Shown here: positions 8,905 through 16,853 of the stretch, piece by piece
How the letters are laid out: each line of letters starts with the position of its first letter
Numbering within the stretch: the stretch's first letter is position 1
From: RGIG4140 sp045632845
GTDB lineage: Bacteria; Pseudomonadota; Alphaproteobacteria; CAAHEQ01; UBA3637
Length of the DNA stretch: 64,000 nucleotides
Assembly: GCA_045632845.1 (NCBI GenBank)
Contig: JAZQXL010000012.1
Location: 57,513-121,512, forward strand
Direction: 5' to 3'
Notes under the pieces: generated by a model
Told to the model about the DNA's origin: nothing
The model's input: the letters and a program-made list of their open reading frames with translations, nothing else
Databases searched by the model: none
Program-made: the position numbers and the translations under genes

Positions 8905-10251
8905 ATGAAAAATAAATTTAAATTAATTGGTTCAACCGCCCTTATTTCTATATTATGTATCTATGGATATCAAAAAATCACAACACCCACTATATCCGTT
9001 GTTATGCCCGTTTATAACAGAGAAAATTTGTTACCTCGTGCCATTGACTCTATTTTAAACCAAACATATAACGATTTTGAATTAATTATTGTTGACGATG
9101 GGTCAACAGATTCATCTGAAAATATTGCACGCATATACGCACAAAAAGACAGCCGTATAAAAGTTATTAAAAATGATAAAAACAAAGGTATTTCTTATTC
9201 CAGAAATAAAGGAATGGATGCTGCAAGAGGAAAATACATAGCCATTATGGACTCTGATGATCAAGCACTTCCTTTCAGGCTTGAAAAATCCATCAAAGTG
9301 TTAGAAGAAAACCCAAAATATGTTGCTTTAAGCGCAGGAACAATCAGTATGGAAGACAAACTTTCTGCGCAAGATCTTTTACATTGGGACAAATACAATA
9401 TCGTTGAAAATAATTTTGCAATTTCATTTATTTTTAATAATACATTTGCAAATGCATCTGCTATTTTTAAAAGAGATTTTGCAAAAGAACATAATATTCG
9501 ATACAATGAATCCTATGTCTCTGCTGAAGATTATGATTTTTGGAAACAATTTATTTTTAAAGGTGGTGAATTGCTAACCATTTATGAACCACTCACATTT
9601 GTTAGACGTCACACTTCAAATTCTGAAACTTATTATAATGAAATGTACAAAAATTCAACAACAATTCACAAAGAGCTCCTTTCAAGATTTTTCAATCCAC
9701 TTGATGAGGATGTAAAGTTGGTTTATAAATTAGATGAACAATGCCGTTTGCTTGAAAAAATTGAATTAATTAATGAACAAAAGAAAATTGTCCCTCAAAA
9801 AGATGTAGAAATATATAAAAATTCATTCTGCCCTCCAACAAACAGTGAAAAATATCACATTACAAATGACAAAAATGAAGATTATATTTACAAAAAAGGG
9901 AACAAATATATAAAGTTTTCAACCAAAGAGATTGTTCAATTCAAAAAAGAGAATGAAACGCTCACCATTCAAACTTCGGATAAAAAAACTTATACATATA
10001 AAAAATATCCACACAAAAATAGCTACTTTTATTTTTTAAACAATGCATACAAAATTTCACACCCAGCTTGGACAGATTATTTAATTCAAAAAGGGGATGA
10101 AAATACTTTTTGCAGAACACAAGTTTCTGACTGCGGAAAAGCTCTTGTTCAAACAAAAGAAATGCTCAAAATCAAATGGGATCAAACAGCATATCCTATG
10201 GAAACTTTTGTTTATGATCCAAAACAAGATTTATATATTAAACAAGATTAA
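8905..10251 (+). CDS. Membrane-anchored family 2 glycosyltransferase with C-terminal accessory domain
   Basis: Encodes 448 residues from the ATG at 8905; an in-frame TTG at 8893 is less likely. Residues 6-22 form an N-terminal membrane anchor, unusual for GT2 enzymes. The GT-A fold follows: ISVVMPVYNREN, LIIVDDGSTDSS, RNKGMDAARGKYIAIMDSDD (the DxD-type metal/nucleotide site) and AEDYDFWKQF. It should transfer a sugar from a nucleotide sugar; donor and acceptor are unknown. After about residue 300 there is no GT2 similarity. The last ~68 residues hold an HPAW...C...CG...IKWD...ETF pattern that recurs in the GT11-like protein at 48368-49777. Monocistronic, closed by the hairpin at 10251. Confidence 0.85.
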   Translation: MKNKFKLIGSTALISILCIYGYQKITTPTISVVMPVYNRENLLPRAIDSILNQTYNDFELIIVDDGSTDSSENIARIYAQKDSRIKVIKNDKNKGISYSRNKGMDAARGKYIAIMDSDDQALPFRLEKSIKVLEENPKYVALSAGTISMEDKLSAQDLLHWDKYNIVENNFAISFIFNNTFANASAIFKRDFAKEHNIRYNESYVSAEDYDFWKQFIFKGGELLTIYEPLTFVRRHTSNSETYYNEMYKNSTTIHKELLSRFFNPLDEDVKLVYKLDEQCRLLEKIELINEQKKIVPQKDVEIYKNSFCPPTNSEKYHITNDKNEDYIYKKGNKYIKFSTKEIVQFKKENETLTIQTSDKKTYTYKKYPHKNSYFYFLNNAYKISHPAWTDYLIQKGDENTFCRTQVSDCGKALVQTKEMLKIKWDQTAYPMETFVYDPKQDLYIKQD

Positions 10252-10278
10252 AAAAAGGAGCTTTCGCTCCTTTTTTTT
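10251..10278. terminator. Bidirectional rho-independent terminator
   Basis: AAAAAAGGAGC, loop TTTC, GCTCCTTTTTTTT. It lies between the convergent glycosyltransferase and PEPCK genes and has a T-tract on both strands. Confidence 0.85.
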
Positions 10279-12088
10279 ATTTTCTTCTTTCCAAACGTTT
10301 TTGAAGCAATAAAAGTTCAGCTTCAAAATCTTGTGGAAGGCGTTTTTGTTTTCTAAGTGTTTTAAAATAATCACTTTGAGCTTTAACATCTGATAAGGCC
10401 ATATCAACATCAACACTCATCAATTCATTAAAACTTTCTTCACTCATACTCAAACCTTTCCATCTCAAGTCCTCATATCGTGGAGAATATCCAAAAACAC
10501 TTTCTGTTGCATTTGCTTGACCATTAACACGTTTAACAATCCATTCTAGCACACGCATATTTTCACCAAAGCCTGGCCACATAAAATGCCCTTCTTTATC
10601 TTTTCTAAACCAGTTAACACGGAAAATAAGTGGTTTTTTATCAAGTTTTGCACCCAAAGAAAGCCAATGTGACCAATAATCGCCCATATTGTACCCACAA
10701 AATGGTAACATTGCCATTGGATCTCTTCTAATTTCACCTGTTTTTCCTTCAGCAGCCGCTGTTTTTTCAGAGCCCATTGTACTGGCTAAAAATACACCAT
10801 GTTGCCAATTGTATGATTGATAAACCAATGGCGTATTACTTGCCAATCTACCACCAAAAATGAAAGCATCAATTGGAACACCTGCTGGATTTTCCCATTC
10901 TTCATCAATAGATGGGCATTGACTTGCTGGCGCAGTAAAACGTGAGTTTGGATGCGCTGCAGGTCTACCGCAATCTGGAGTCCAATCATTCCCTTGCCAA
11001 TCGATTAAATGTTTAGGAGCTTTATCTGTTAAACCTTCCCACCAAACATCACCATCATCCGTTAAAGCAACGTTTGTGAAAATGGTGTTTGCTCTACATG
11101 ATTCAACCGCATTTTTGTTTGTTTTGGTTGAAGTTCCTGGAGCAACGCCAAAGAAACCAGCTTCAGGATTAATTGCTCTTAATTGACCTGTTGAATCTGG
11201 TTTAATCCATGCAATATCATCGCCAACTGTTGAGACTTCCCAATCAGACATTGATTTAGGAGGGATAAGCATTGCCATATTTGTTTTTCCACAAGCACTT
11301 GGGAATGCTGCAGCAACATATGATGTCAACCCTAATTTTTTATTTTTCAATCCAACAATAAGCATGTGTTCAGCAAGCCAACCATCTTCTCTTGCCATGG
11401 TTGAAGCGATACGCAAAGCCAAACATTTTTTACCTAAAAGTGCATTACCACCATATCCACTCCCAAAAGAAATGATTTCTTTTGTTTCAGGGAAATGAGC
11501 AATGTATGTCTTTTCAGGATTACATGGCCAAGCCACATCTTTTTCACCTTTTTTAAGCGGTGCACCAACTGAATGAAAACAACGAACAAAGTCTTTGTCT
11601 TTCAAAACAGTCCAAACCTTTTTACCCATACGAGTCATAATGCGCATATTTGCAACAACATATGGTGAATCTGTAATTTCAACCCCAATTTGAGCAATAT
11701 TTGAACCCAAAGGCCCCATTGAAAATGGAATAACATACATTGTTCTTCCACGCATACACCCTTTCATTAATTTTGAAAGTGTTTTTTTCATTTTTTTAGG
11801 GGGAGCCCAATTGTTTGTTGGTCCTGCATCAATTTCTTTTTCAGAACAAATAAATGTTCTACTTTCAACACGTGCAACATCTTTTGGGTTTGAACGGGCC
11901 AAAAAACTATTTGGTCGTTTTTTAGGGTTTAATGGAATGAACGTACCATTTTCAACCAAAAGAGAACAGATCTTTTTGTTTTCTTTTTCAGTTCCATCAC
12001 ACCAATAAATTTCATCAGGTTCCGTAATCTTTGCAATAGACTGGACCCAATCTATAACTTTTTGATTTTTTGTTGGATATTTTTCCAT
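10277..12088 (-). CDS. pckG: Phosphoenolpyruvate carboxykinase (GTP)
   Basis: A 603-residue GTP-dependent PEPCK, full length for the family (about 590-620). It interconverts oxaloacetate + GTP and phosphoenolpyruvate + CO2 + GDP in the cytosol. Under anaerobic fermentation it may also run in the carboxylating direction. Visible motifs are the P-loop with the hallmark reactive Cys of GTP-PEPCKs, FPSACGKTNMAML, the kinase-2/metal segment VGDDIAWIK, and the substrate-binding GSGYGGNALLGKKC and RVNWFRKD. AGGAG lies upstream of the ATG, and a TTGACT/TATGAT promoter precedes it. Many alphaproteobacteria use the unrelated ATP-type PckA instead, so the GTP type is worth noting. Confidence 0.97.
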   Translation of the reverse strand: MEKYPTKNQKVIDWVQSIAKITEPDEIYWCDGTEKENKKICSLLVENGTFIPLNPKKRPNSFLARSNPKDVARVESRTFICSEKEIDAGPTNNWAPPKKMKKTLSKLMKGCMRGRTMYVIPFSMGPLGSNIAQIGVEITDSPYVVANMRIMTRMGKKVWTVLKDKDFVRCFHSVGAPLKKGEKDVAWPCNPEKTYIAHFPETKEIISFGSGYGGNALLGKKCLALRIASTMAREDGWLAEHMLIVGLKNKKLGLTSYVAAAFPSACGKTNMAMLIPPKSMSDWEVSTVGDDIAWIKPDSTGQLRAINPEAGFFGVAPGTSTKTNKNAVESCRANTIFTNVALTDDGDVWWEGLTDKAPKHLIDWQGNDWTPDCGRPAAHPNSRFTAPASQCPSIDEEWENPAGVPIDAFIFGGRLASNTPLVYQSYNWQHGVFLASTMGSEKTAAAEGKTGEIRRDPMAMLPFCGYNMGDYWSHWLSLGAKLDKKPLIFRVNWFRKDKEGHFMWPGFGENMRVLEWIVKRVNGQANATESVFGYSPRYEDLRWKGLSMSEESFNELMSVDVDMALSDVKAQSDYFKTLRKQKRLPQDFEAELLLLQKRLERRK

Positions 12089-12124
12089 CTTTTTGTCTCT
12101 CCTAAAAAAGTGAATCCTGTTTTC

Positions 12125-12152
12125 ATCATAACAATTAACCTTAAAAAGTCAA
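12125..12152 (-). promoter_or_regulatory. Putative pckG promoter
   Basis: On the minus strand, TTGACT (12152-12147), a 16-base spacer and TATGAT (12130-12125), about 37 bases before the start codon. Confidence 0.55.
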
Positions 12153-12217
12153 ACCATTTTTTCAAAAATTAGCATCACATATATACTGATGTTTTTGATT
12201 TCCAAGAAAGAAAAAAG

Positions 12218-12246
12218 TTGAAATTTAGATTATTTCTTGCTAGCAT
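12218..12246 (+). promoter_or_regulatory. Putative promoter of the bamD-recN-ligA operon
   Basis: TTGAAA (12218-12223), a 17-base spacer and TAGCAT (12241-12246), 24 bases upstream of the bamD ATG. Confidence 0.4.
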
Positions 12247-12270
12247 AATAAAAAAACAAAAGGACTTATT

Positions 12271-13026
12271 ATGAAAAAAATTAAAACATTTCTTTGTCTT
12301 TTCTTGGGATCTTTTTTAACAGCTTGTGCAGCTGGAGATGCATCAATTCCAGATACTCCAGTAGAACACCTTTATAATCAAGGGCATAATTATTTTGCAC
12401 AAAAAGATTATGAAGAGGCTGCTCGTTATTTTGACGAAGTTGAAAGACAACACCCTTATTCTGTTTGGGCACCAAGGGCTCAAATTATGACAGCATATTC
12501 ATTCTACCAAGCCGACAAGTATGATGATGCTATATTAGCACTTGACAGATTCATTCAACTACATCCTGGCAACAGAAATATTGCTTATGCTTATTATCTC
12601 AAGGGTCTTTGCTATTTTGAACAAATGTCAGATGTTAGCCGTGAACAAAAAATGACTGAGGATGCTTTAGATACATTTAAAGAATTGCTCTATCGCTTTC
12701 CAAACTCAATTTATGTTCCAGATGTAAATGTAAAATTAAAAGAAATCGCTTCACATTTGGCAGGAAAAGAAATGTCTGTTGGTAGATATTATTTAAAAAA
12801 TAAAGAATATATTCCAGCTCTTAACCGTTTCCAATCTGTTTTAATTGAACATCCCCACGCCAATCAATCTTCCGAAGCACTTTACAGGTTAGCAACTTGC
12901 TACACAGCTTTAGGAATGATTCCGCAAGCCCTTCAAATGCAAGGATTGTTAAATTATTACTATCCAAAAAGCCCTTGGACAATTAAAACAAAAGAAATGC
13001 TTCAAAAATACACCAAAGAGAAATAA
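12271..13026 (+). CDS. bamD: Outer membrane assembly lipoprotein BamD (ComL)
   Basis: A 251-residue lipoprotein of the beta-barrel assembly machinery, acting on the periplasmic face of the outer membrane. Residues 1-18 are a signal peptide ending in the lipobox LTAC (Cys19). TPR-type helices follow, starting with LYNQGHNYFAQKDYEEAARYF and continuing through VDFI-like repeats such as AYYLKGLCYFEQM and SEALYRLATCYTALG. Length fits the family. AAGGA precedes the ATG. recN starts at the base after the stop, so the two are translationally coupled; bamD-recN-ligA is a classic alphaproteobacterial order. It presumably helps insert the giant adhesin's barrel. Confidence 0.95.
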   Translation: MKKIKTFLCLFLGSFLTACAAGDASIPDTPVEHLYNQGHNYFAQKDYEEAARYFDEVERQHPYSVWAPRAQIMTAYSFYQADKYDDAILALDRFIQLHPGNRNIAYAYYLKGLCYFEQMSDVSREQKMTEDALDTFKELLYRFPNSIYVPDVNVKLKEIASHLAGKEMSVGRYYLKNKEYIPALNRFQSVLIEHPHANQSSEALYRLATCYTALGMIPQALQMQGLLNYYYPKSPWTIKTKEMLQKYTKEK

Positions 13027-14694
13027 ATGCTAAACTCACTGTCAATTCGTAATGTTGTTTTAATTGACAAACTTGATTTAACTTTTGAAAAAGGCCTTGG
13101 TGTTTTTACAGGGGAAACAGGTGCTGGGAAGTCAATTTTACTCGACTCTCTGTCTTTGATTTTGGGAGCCAGAGCTGATTCTTGCCTTGTTCGACATGGA
13201 GAAAATCAACTTTCTGTCACTGCCGAATTTTCAAATATTCCGTCTTCTGTTTTAGAAATTTTGAACGAACAAGAAATTGAAATGGAAGAAGACACCTTAA
13301 TCATCAGACGCATTGTTACAAAAGAGGGAAAAAGCAAATCATTTATCAATGATCAAAGTGTGAGTGTTGCTCTTTTAAAATCTATTGGTGAAAATCTGGT
13401 TGAAATTCACGGACAATTTTCAACGCATGGACTTTTAAATGCAGCAAACCATCTTTCTTTGTTAGATCAATTTGGCAAACTAAATGAAGATGTGCAAAAA
13501 ACAAAAAATCTTTGGGATATTTATAAAAATGCACACTTAAAAACAAAGAATGCACAAGAAAAACTTAATGAATTAACACAACAAAAAGAATATATCGAAC
13601 AAAGTTTAGTTGATTTAGAAAAAATTAATCCACAAAAAGGAGAAGAAGCATCACTTGTTCAAAAAAGAACTGCGTTGATGAATAGTGAAAAAATACTTGA
13701 ATGCACAAATCACGCTTTTCAATTATTAACAGATGAAAATAAGGGTATTTCACACCAACTTAATCTAACAATTCGCCAAATTGAAAAAGCCTCACAATAC
13801 GAAGAAAAAACATTTAAAGAGGTTTCAGAATACATTTATCAAGCACAAGATTTACTTTCTGAAGCCATTGGGAAATTAGAACAAATCACAAGTGATTGGG
13901 GCGACACATCGGATCTACCATCAATCGATGATAGACTTTTTTCTCTGAGAGCATTAGCAAGAAAACATCAAACAGAAATTGATGAATTACCTACTTTAAT
14001 TGAAAAATTACGACAAGAGTTAAATGATATTGAAAAAGCAGATTTTCTTTTAGACAACTTAACAAAAGAAGAAGAACAAGCTTTTAACAACTATCTTAAT
14101 CAAGCTAAAAAACTCTCTCAAAAACGAACAAATGTTGCATTGATTTTAGATAAAAGTGTTAAAAAAGAACTACCCGCACTTAAACTTGAAAAAGCTAATT
14201 TTCAAACAAGTATTGTGAAAAAAGAAAACTATTCAGAATCAGGCATTGATGATGTGGAATTTCTTGTTTCAACAAACACAGGAACACCATTTTCTTCACT
14301 TGGCAAAGTTGCTTCAGGGGGTGAACTGTCTAGATTTATGTTAGCACTAAAGGTAAATTTAGCAAAAGAATCTTCCCTTCCAACTTTGATTTTTGATGAA
14401 ATCGACAGCGGTGTCGGTGGTGCAACTGCTGATGCAATTGGATCTAGATTATACCGTCTTTCAAAAGAATGTCAGGTATTATCCGTTACCCATGCACCTC
14501 AAGTTGCCTCTTATGGAGAACAACATTTTACCGTTTCAAAAGCCGAAAAAGAAGGAAAAATCATCACTTCAGTTACCAAGCTGAATGATAAGATGAGGTT
14601 GACAGAAATTGCACGCATGCTTTCTGGTTCAAAAATCACTCAAACAGCTGAAATTATGGCTCAAGAATTGCTATCAAAACAACAATTATTTTAA
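13027..14694 (+). CDS. recN: DNA repair ATPase RecN
   Basis: A 555-residue SMC-like protein for double-strand-break repair. Walker A is GETGAGKS near residue 33. The centre is a coiled-coil region (about 150-380). The C-terminal half holds the ABC signature SGGELSRFMLAL and Walker B LIFDEIDSGVGG, followed by the H-loop VTHAPQVAS. The length is typical. The start codon abuts the bamD stop, so expression probably depends on the upstream ribosome. Confidence 0.97.
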   Translation: MLNSLSIRNVVLIDKLDLTFEKGLGVFTGETGAGKSILLDSLSLILGARADSCLVRHGENQLSVTAEFSNIPSSVLEILNEQEIEMEEDTLIIRRIVTKEGKSKSFINDQSVSVALLKSIGENLVEIHGQFSTHGLLNAANHLSLLDQFGKLNEDVQKTKNLWDIYKNAHLKTKNAQEKLNELTQQKEYIEQSLVDLEKINPQKGEEASLVQKRTALMNSEKILECTNHAFQLLTDENKGISHQLNLTIRQIEKASQYEEKTFKEVSEYIYQAQDLLSEAIGKLEQITSDWGDTSDLPSIDDRLFSLRALARKHQTEIDELPTLIEKLRQELNDIEKADFLLDNLTKEEEQAFNNYLNQAKKLSQKRTNVALILDKSVKKELPALKLEKANFQTSIVKKENYSESGIDDVEFLVSTNTGTPFSSLGKVASGGELSRFMLALKVNLAKESSLPTLIFDEIDSGVGGATADAIGSRLYRLSKECQVLSVTHAPQVASYGEQHFTVSKAEKEGKIITSVTKLNDKMRLTEIARMLSGSKITQTAEIMAQELLSKQQLF

Positions 14695-14715
14695 TATGCA
14701 CAAAGGGAGAATCAT

Positions 14716-16794
14716 ATGCAAAAAAATGTTTCTGATTTAACTTATGAAGAAGCACAAGCGGAACTTTTATTTCTCGCAAATAAAATTAGTGAATTAGACG
14801 TTGCTTATCATAGAGATGATGCTCCCCTTGTCAGCGATGCTGAGTATGATCGTTTAAAACATAGGAATATGGATATTGAAGCACGCTTCCCCGATCTTAT
14901 CAGACCGGACAGTCCTTCTTTTCGTGTGGGGTCAAAAATATCTGATGATTTTAAAAAAATTGTTCACACCGTCCCAATGTTATCACTCGGGGATATTTTT
15001 AATGAAGAAGCTGTTTATGCTTTTGTTGAAAAAATCAAAAGATTCTTAGGTCTTGGTGAAGATGATCCTCTTGAAATGGTTGCAGAACCTAAAATTGATG
15101 GTCTTTCATTTTCAGCGGTTTATAAAGATGGCTTGTTTTATTCTGGCGCAACCAGAGGTGATGGATCCACGGGTGAAGATATCACAAACAATCTAAAAAC
15201 AATCAAACAACTCCCTCTTAAACTTCAAGGGGAAAATACACTTTTTGACACTCAAATTCCAAACATCATCGATATTCGTGGTGAAGTATATATGTCTAAA
15301 AAGGATTTTTTTGAATTAAACAAACTTCAAGAAGAAAAAAAACAAAAAGTGTTTGCAAACCCTCGCAATGCTGCTGCTGGATCTTTGCGCCAACTCGATT
15401 CAAACATCACAGCTGAAAGAAAACTCAGTCTTTTTGCTTATGCCTGTGGTGAAAATTCCTCAAACCAATTTAAATCCCATTATGAATATTTGCAAACATT
15501 AAAAAAATGGGGATTTCCTGTTAATCCAGAAATCAGACTATGCAAAAACACAAAAGAAATGCTTCAATTCTTCAATGAATTAGCCGAAAAAAGAAGTTCA
15601 TTAGATTATGATATTGATGGTGTTGTATATAAAGTAAATGATTTGGAATTACAACGTAGATTAGGATTTATCGCAAGATCTCCAAGATGGGCTATTGCGC
15701 ATAAATTTCCAGCAGAGCAAGCCATTACAAAATTATTAAACATCCGAATTCAAGTTGGAAGAACCGGTGCTTTAACTCCAGTTGCAGATTTGGAACCTGT
15801 TAATGTGGGAGGTGTCATTGTCAAACATGCAACTTTGCATAATAAAGATGAAATTGAACGAAAAGATATTCGCATTGGCGACACAGTTGTTGTTCAAAGA
15901 GCTGGCGATGTTATCCCTCAAATCGTTCAATCAATTCCTGAAAAAAGAAATCCAGATTCAACACCTTATATTTTCCCAACAACCTGCCCAATCTGTGGGT
16001 CTGTAGCAAAAAAAGAAGGGGAAGATGCCATTGTTTATTGCACAGGTGAACTTGTATGCCCCGCACAACAAATTGAAGCACTAAAACATTTTGTTTCAAA
16101 AGATGCATTAAATATTGAAGGCCTTGGGGATAAAAATATCGAAACATTTTTCAGCATTGGATGGATTAAAAATGCCCTTGATTTATTCTATTTAGAAGAA
16201 AATCACGCACTTGAATTGATTTGCAAAGAAGGATGGGGAACAAAATCAGCGGAAAAACTTTTTGATGCAATAAAAAATGCAAGTAAAATTTCTTTAGAAA
16301 AATTCATATACGCATTAGGAATTCGAGAAACAGGAACCGCAACTGCACGATTGCTTGCTAAAAACTTTATTTCATGGGAACATTTTTACAACGCTGTTCG
16401 ACAAGAAAACGCCTTAGATGTTTTAACTCAAATTGAAGGAATTGGACCTGTTATGGCTGATTTTATTGTTGATTTTTTCCAAGAAGAACACAACCAACAA
16501 TTACTAGAAGGATTAACTCAAAAAATAACTGTTTTGGATTTTGTTGCTCCACAGCAAAAAGAAACCCCTTTTTCAAACAAAACCCTTATTTTCACAGGCA
16601 CACTTGAAACCATGACAAGATCTGAAGCCAAAGCCAAAGCTCTTAGTTTAGGAGCAAAAGTTGCAAGTTCTGTATCAAGCAAAACAGATTTTGTCATTGC
16701 TGGAAGTGCTGCTGGAAGCAAACTTACCACCGCTGAAAAGTTGGGCATAACTATTTTAAGTGAAAAAGAATTTCAGCAAATGCTTGACGCCTAA
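14716..16794 (+). CDS. ligA: NAD-dependent DNA ligase LigA
   Basis: A 692-residue NAD+-dependent ligase that seals nicks in replication and repair. Domains in order: Ia (residues ~5-70, with YHRDDAPLVSDAEYD), the adenylation domain with the catalytic-Lys motif EPKIDGLS and GDGSTGEDIT, the OB fold with GRTGALTPVADLEPV, a zinc finger with Cys in CPICG and CPAQQ, helix-hairpin-helix repeats (GLGDKNIE, IEGIGPVMADFI) and a C-terminal BRCT domain (FTGTLETMTRSEAK). AAAGGGAG precedes the ATG. Third gene of the bamD operon, 21 bases after recN. Confidence 0.97.
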   Translation: MQKNVSDLTYEEAQAELLFLANKISELDVAYHRDDAPLVSDAEYDRLKHRNMDIEARFPDLIRPDSPSFRVGSKISDDFKKIVHTVPMLSLGDIFNEEAVYAFVEKIKRFLGLGEDDPLEMVAEPKIDGLSFSAVYKDGLFYSGATRGDGSTGEDITNNLKTIKQLPLKLQGENTLFDTQIPNIIDIRGEVYMSKKDFFELNKLQEEKKQKVFANPRNAAAGSLRQLDSNITAERKLSLFAYACGENSSNQFKSHYEYLQTLKKWGFPVNPEIRLCKNTKEMLQFFNELAEKRSSLDYDIDGVVYKVNDLELQRRLGFIARSPRWAIAHKFPAEQAITKLLNIRIQVGRTGALTPVADLEPVNVGGVIVKHATLHNKDEIERKDIRIGDTVVVQRAGDVIPQIVQSIPEKRNPDSTPYIFPTTCPICGSVAKKEGEDAIVYCTGELVCPAQQIEALKHFVSKDALNIEGLGDKNIETFFSIGWIKNALDLFYLEENHALELICKEGWGTKSAEKLFDAIKNASKISLEKFIYALGIRETGTATARLLAKNFISWEHFYNAVRQENALDVLTQIEGIGPVMADFIVDFFQEEHNQQLLEGLTQKITVLDFVAPQQKETPFSNKTLIFTGTLETMTRSEAKAKALSLGAKVASSVSSKTDFVIAGSAAGSKLTTAEKLGITILSEKEFQQMLDA

Positions 16795-16853
16795 AAAAAA
16801 AGAAGATATGATATAATTATGGGGAACATAGTATATCTCATACGAGGTAAAAA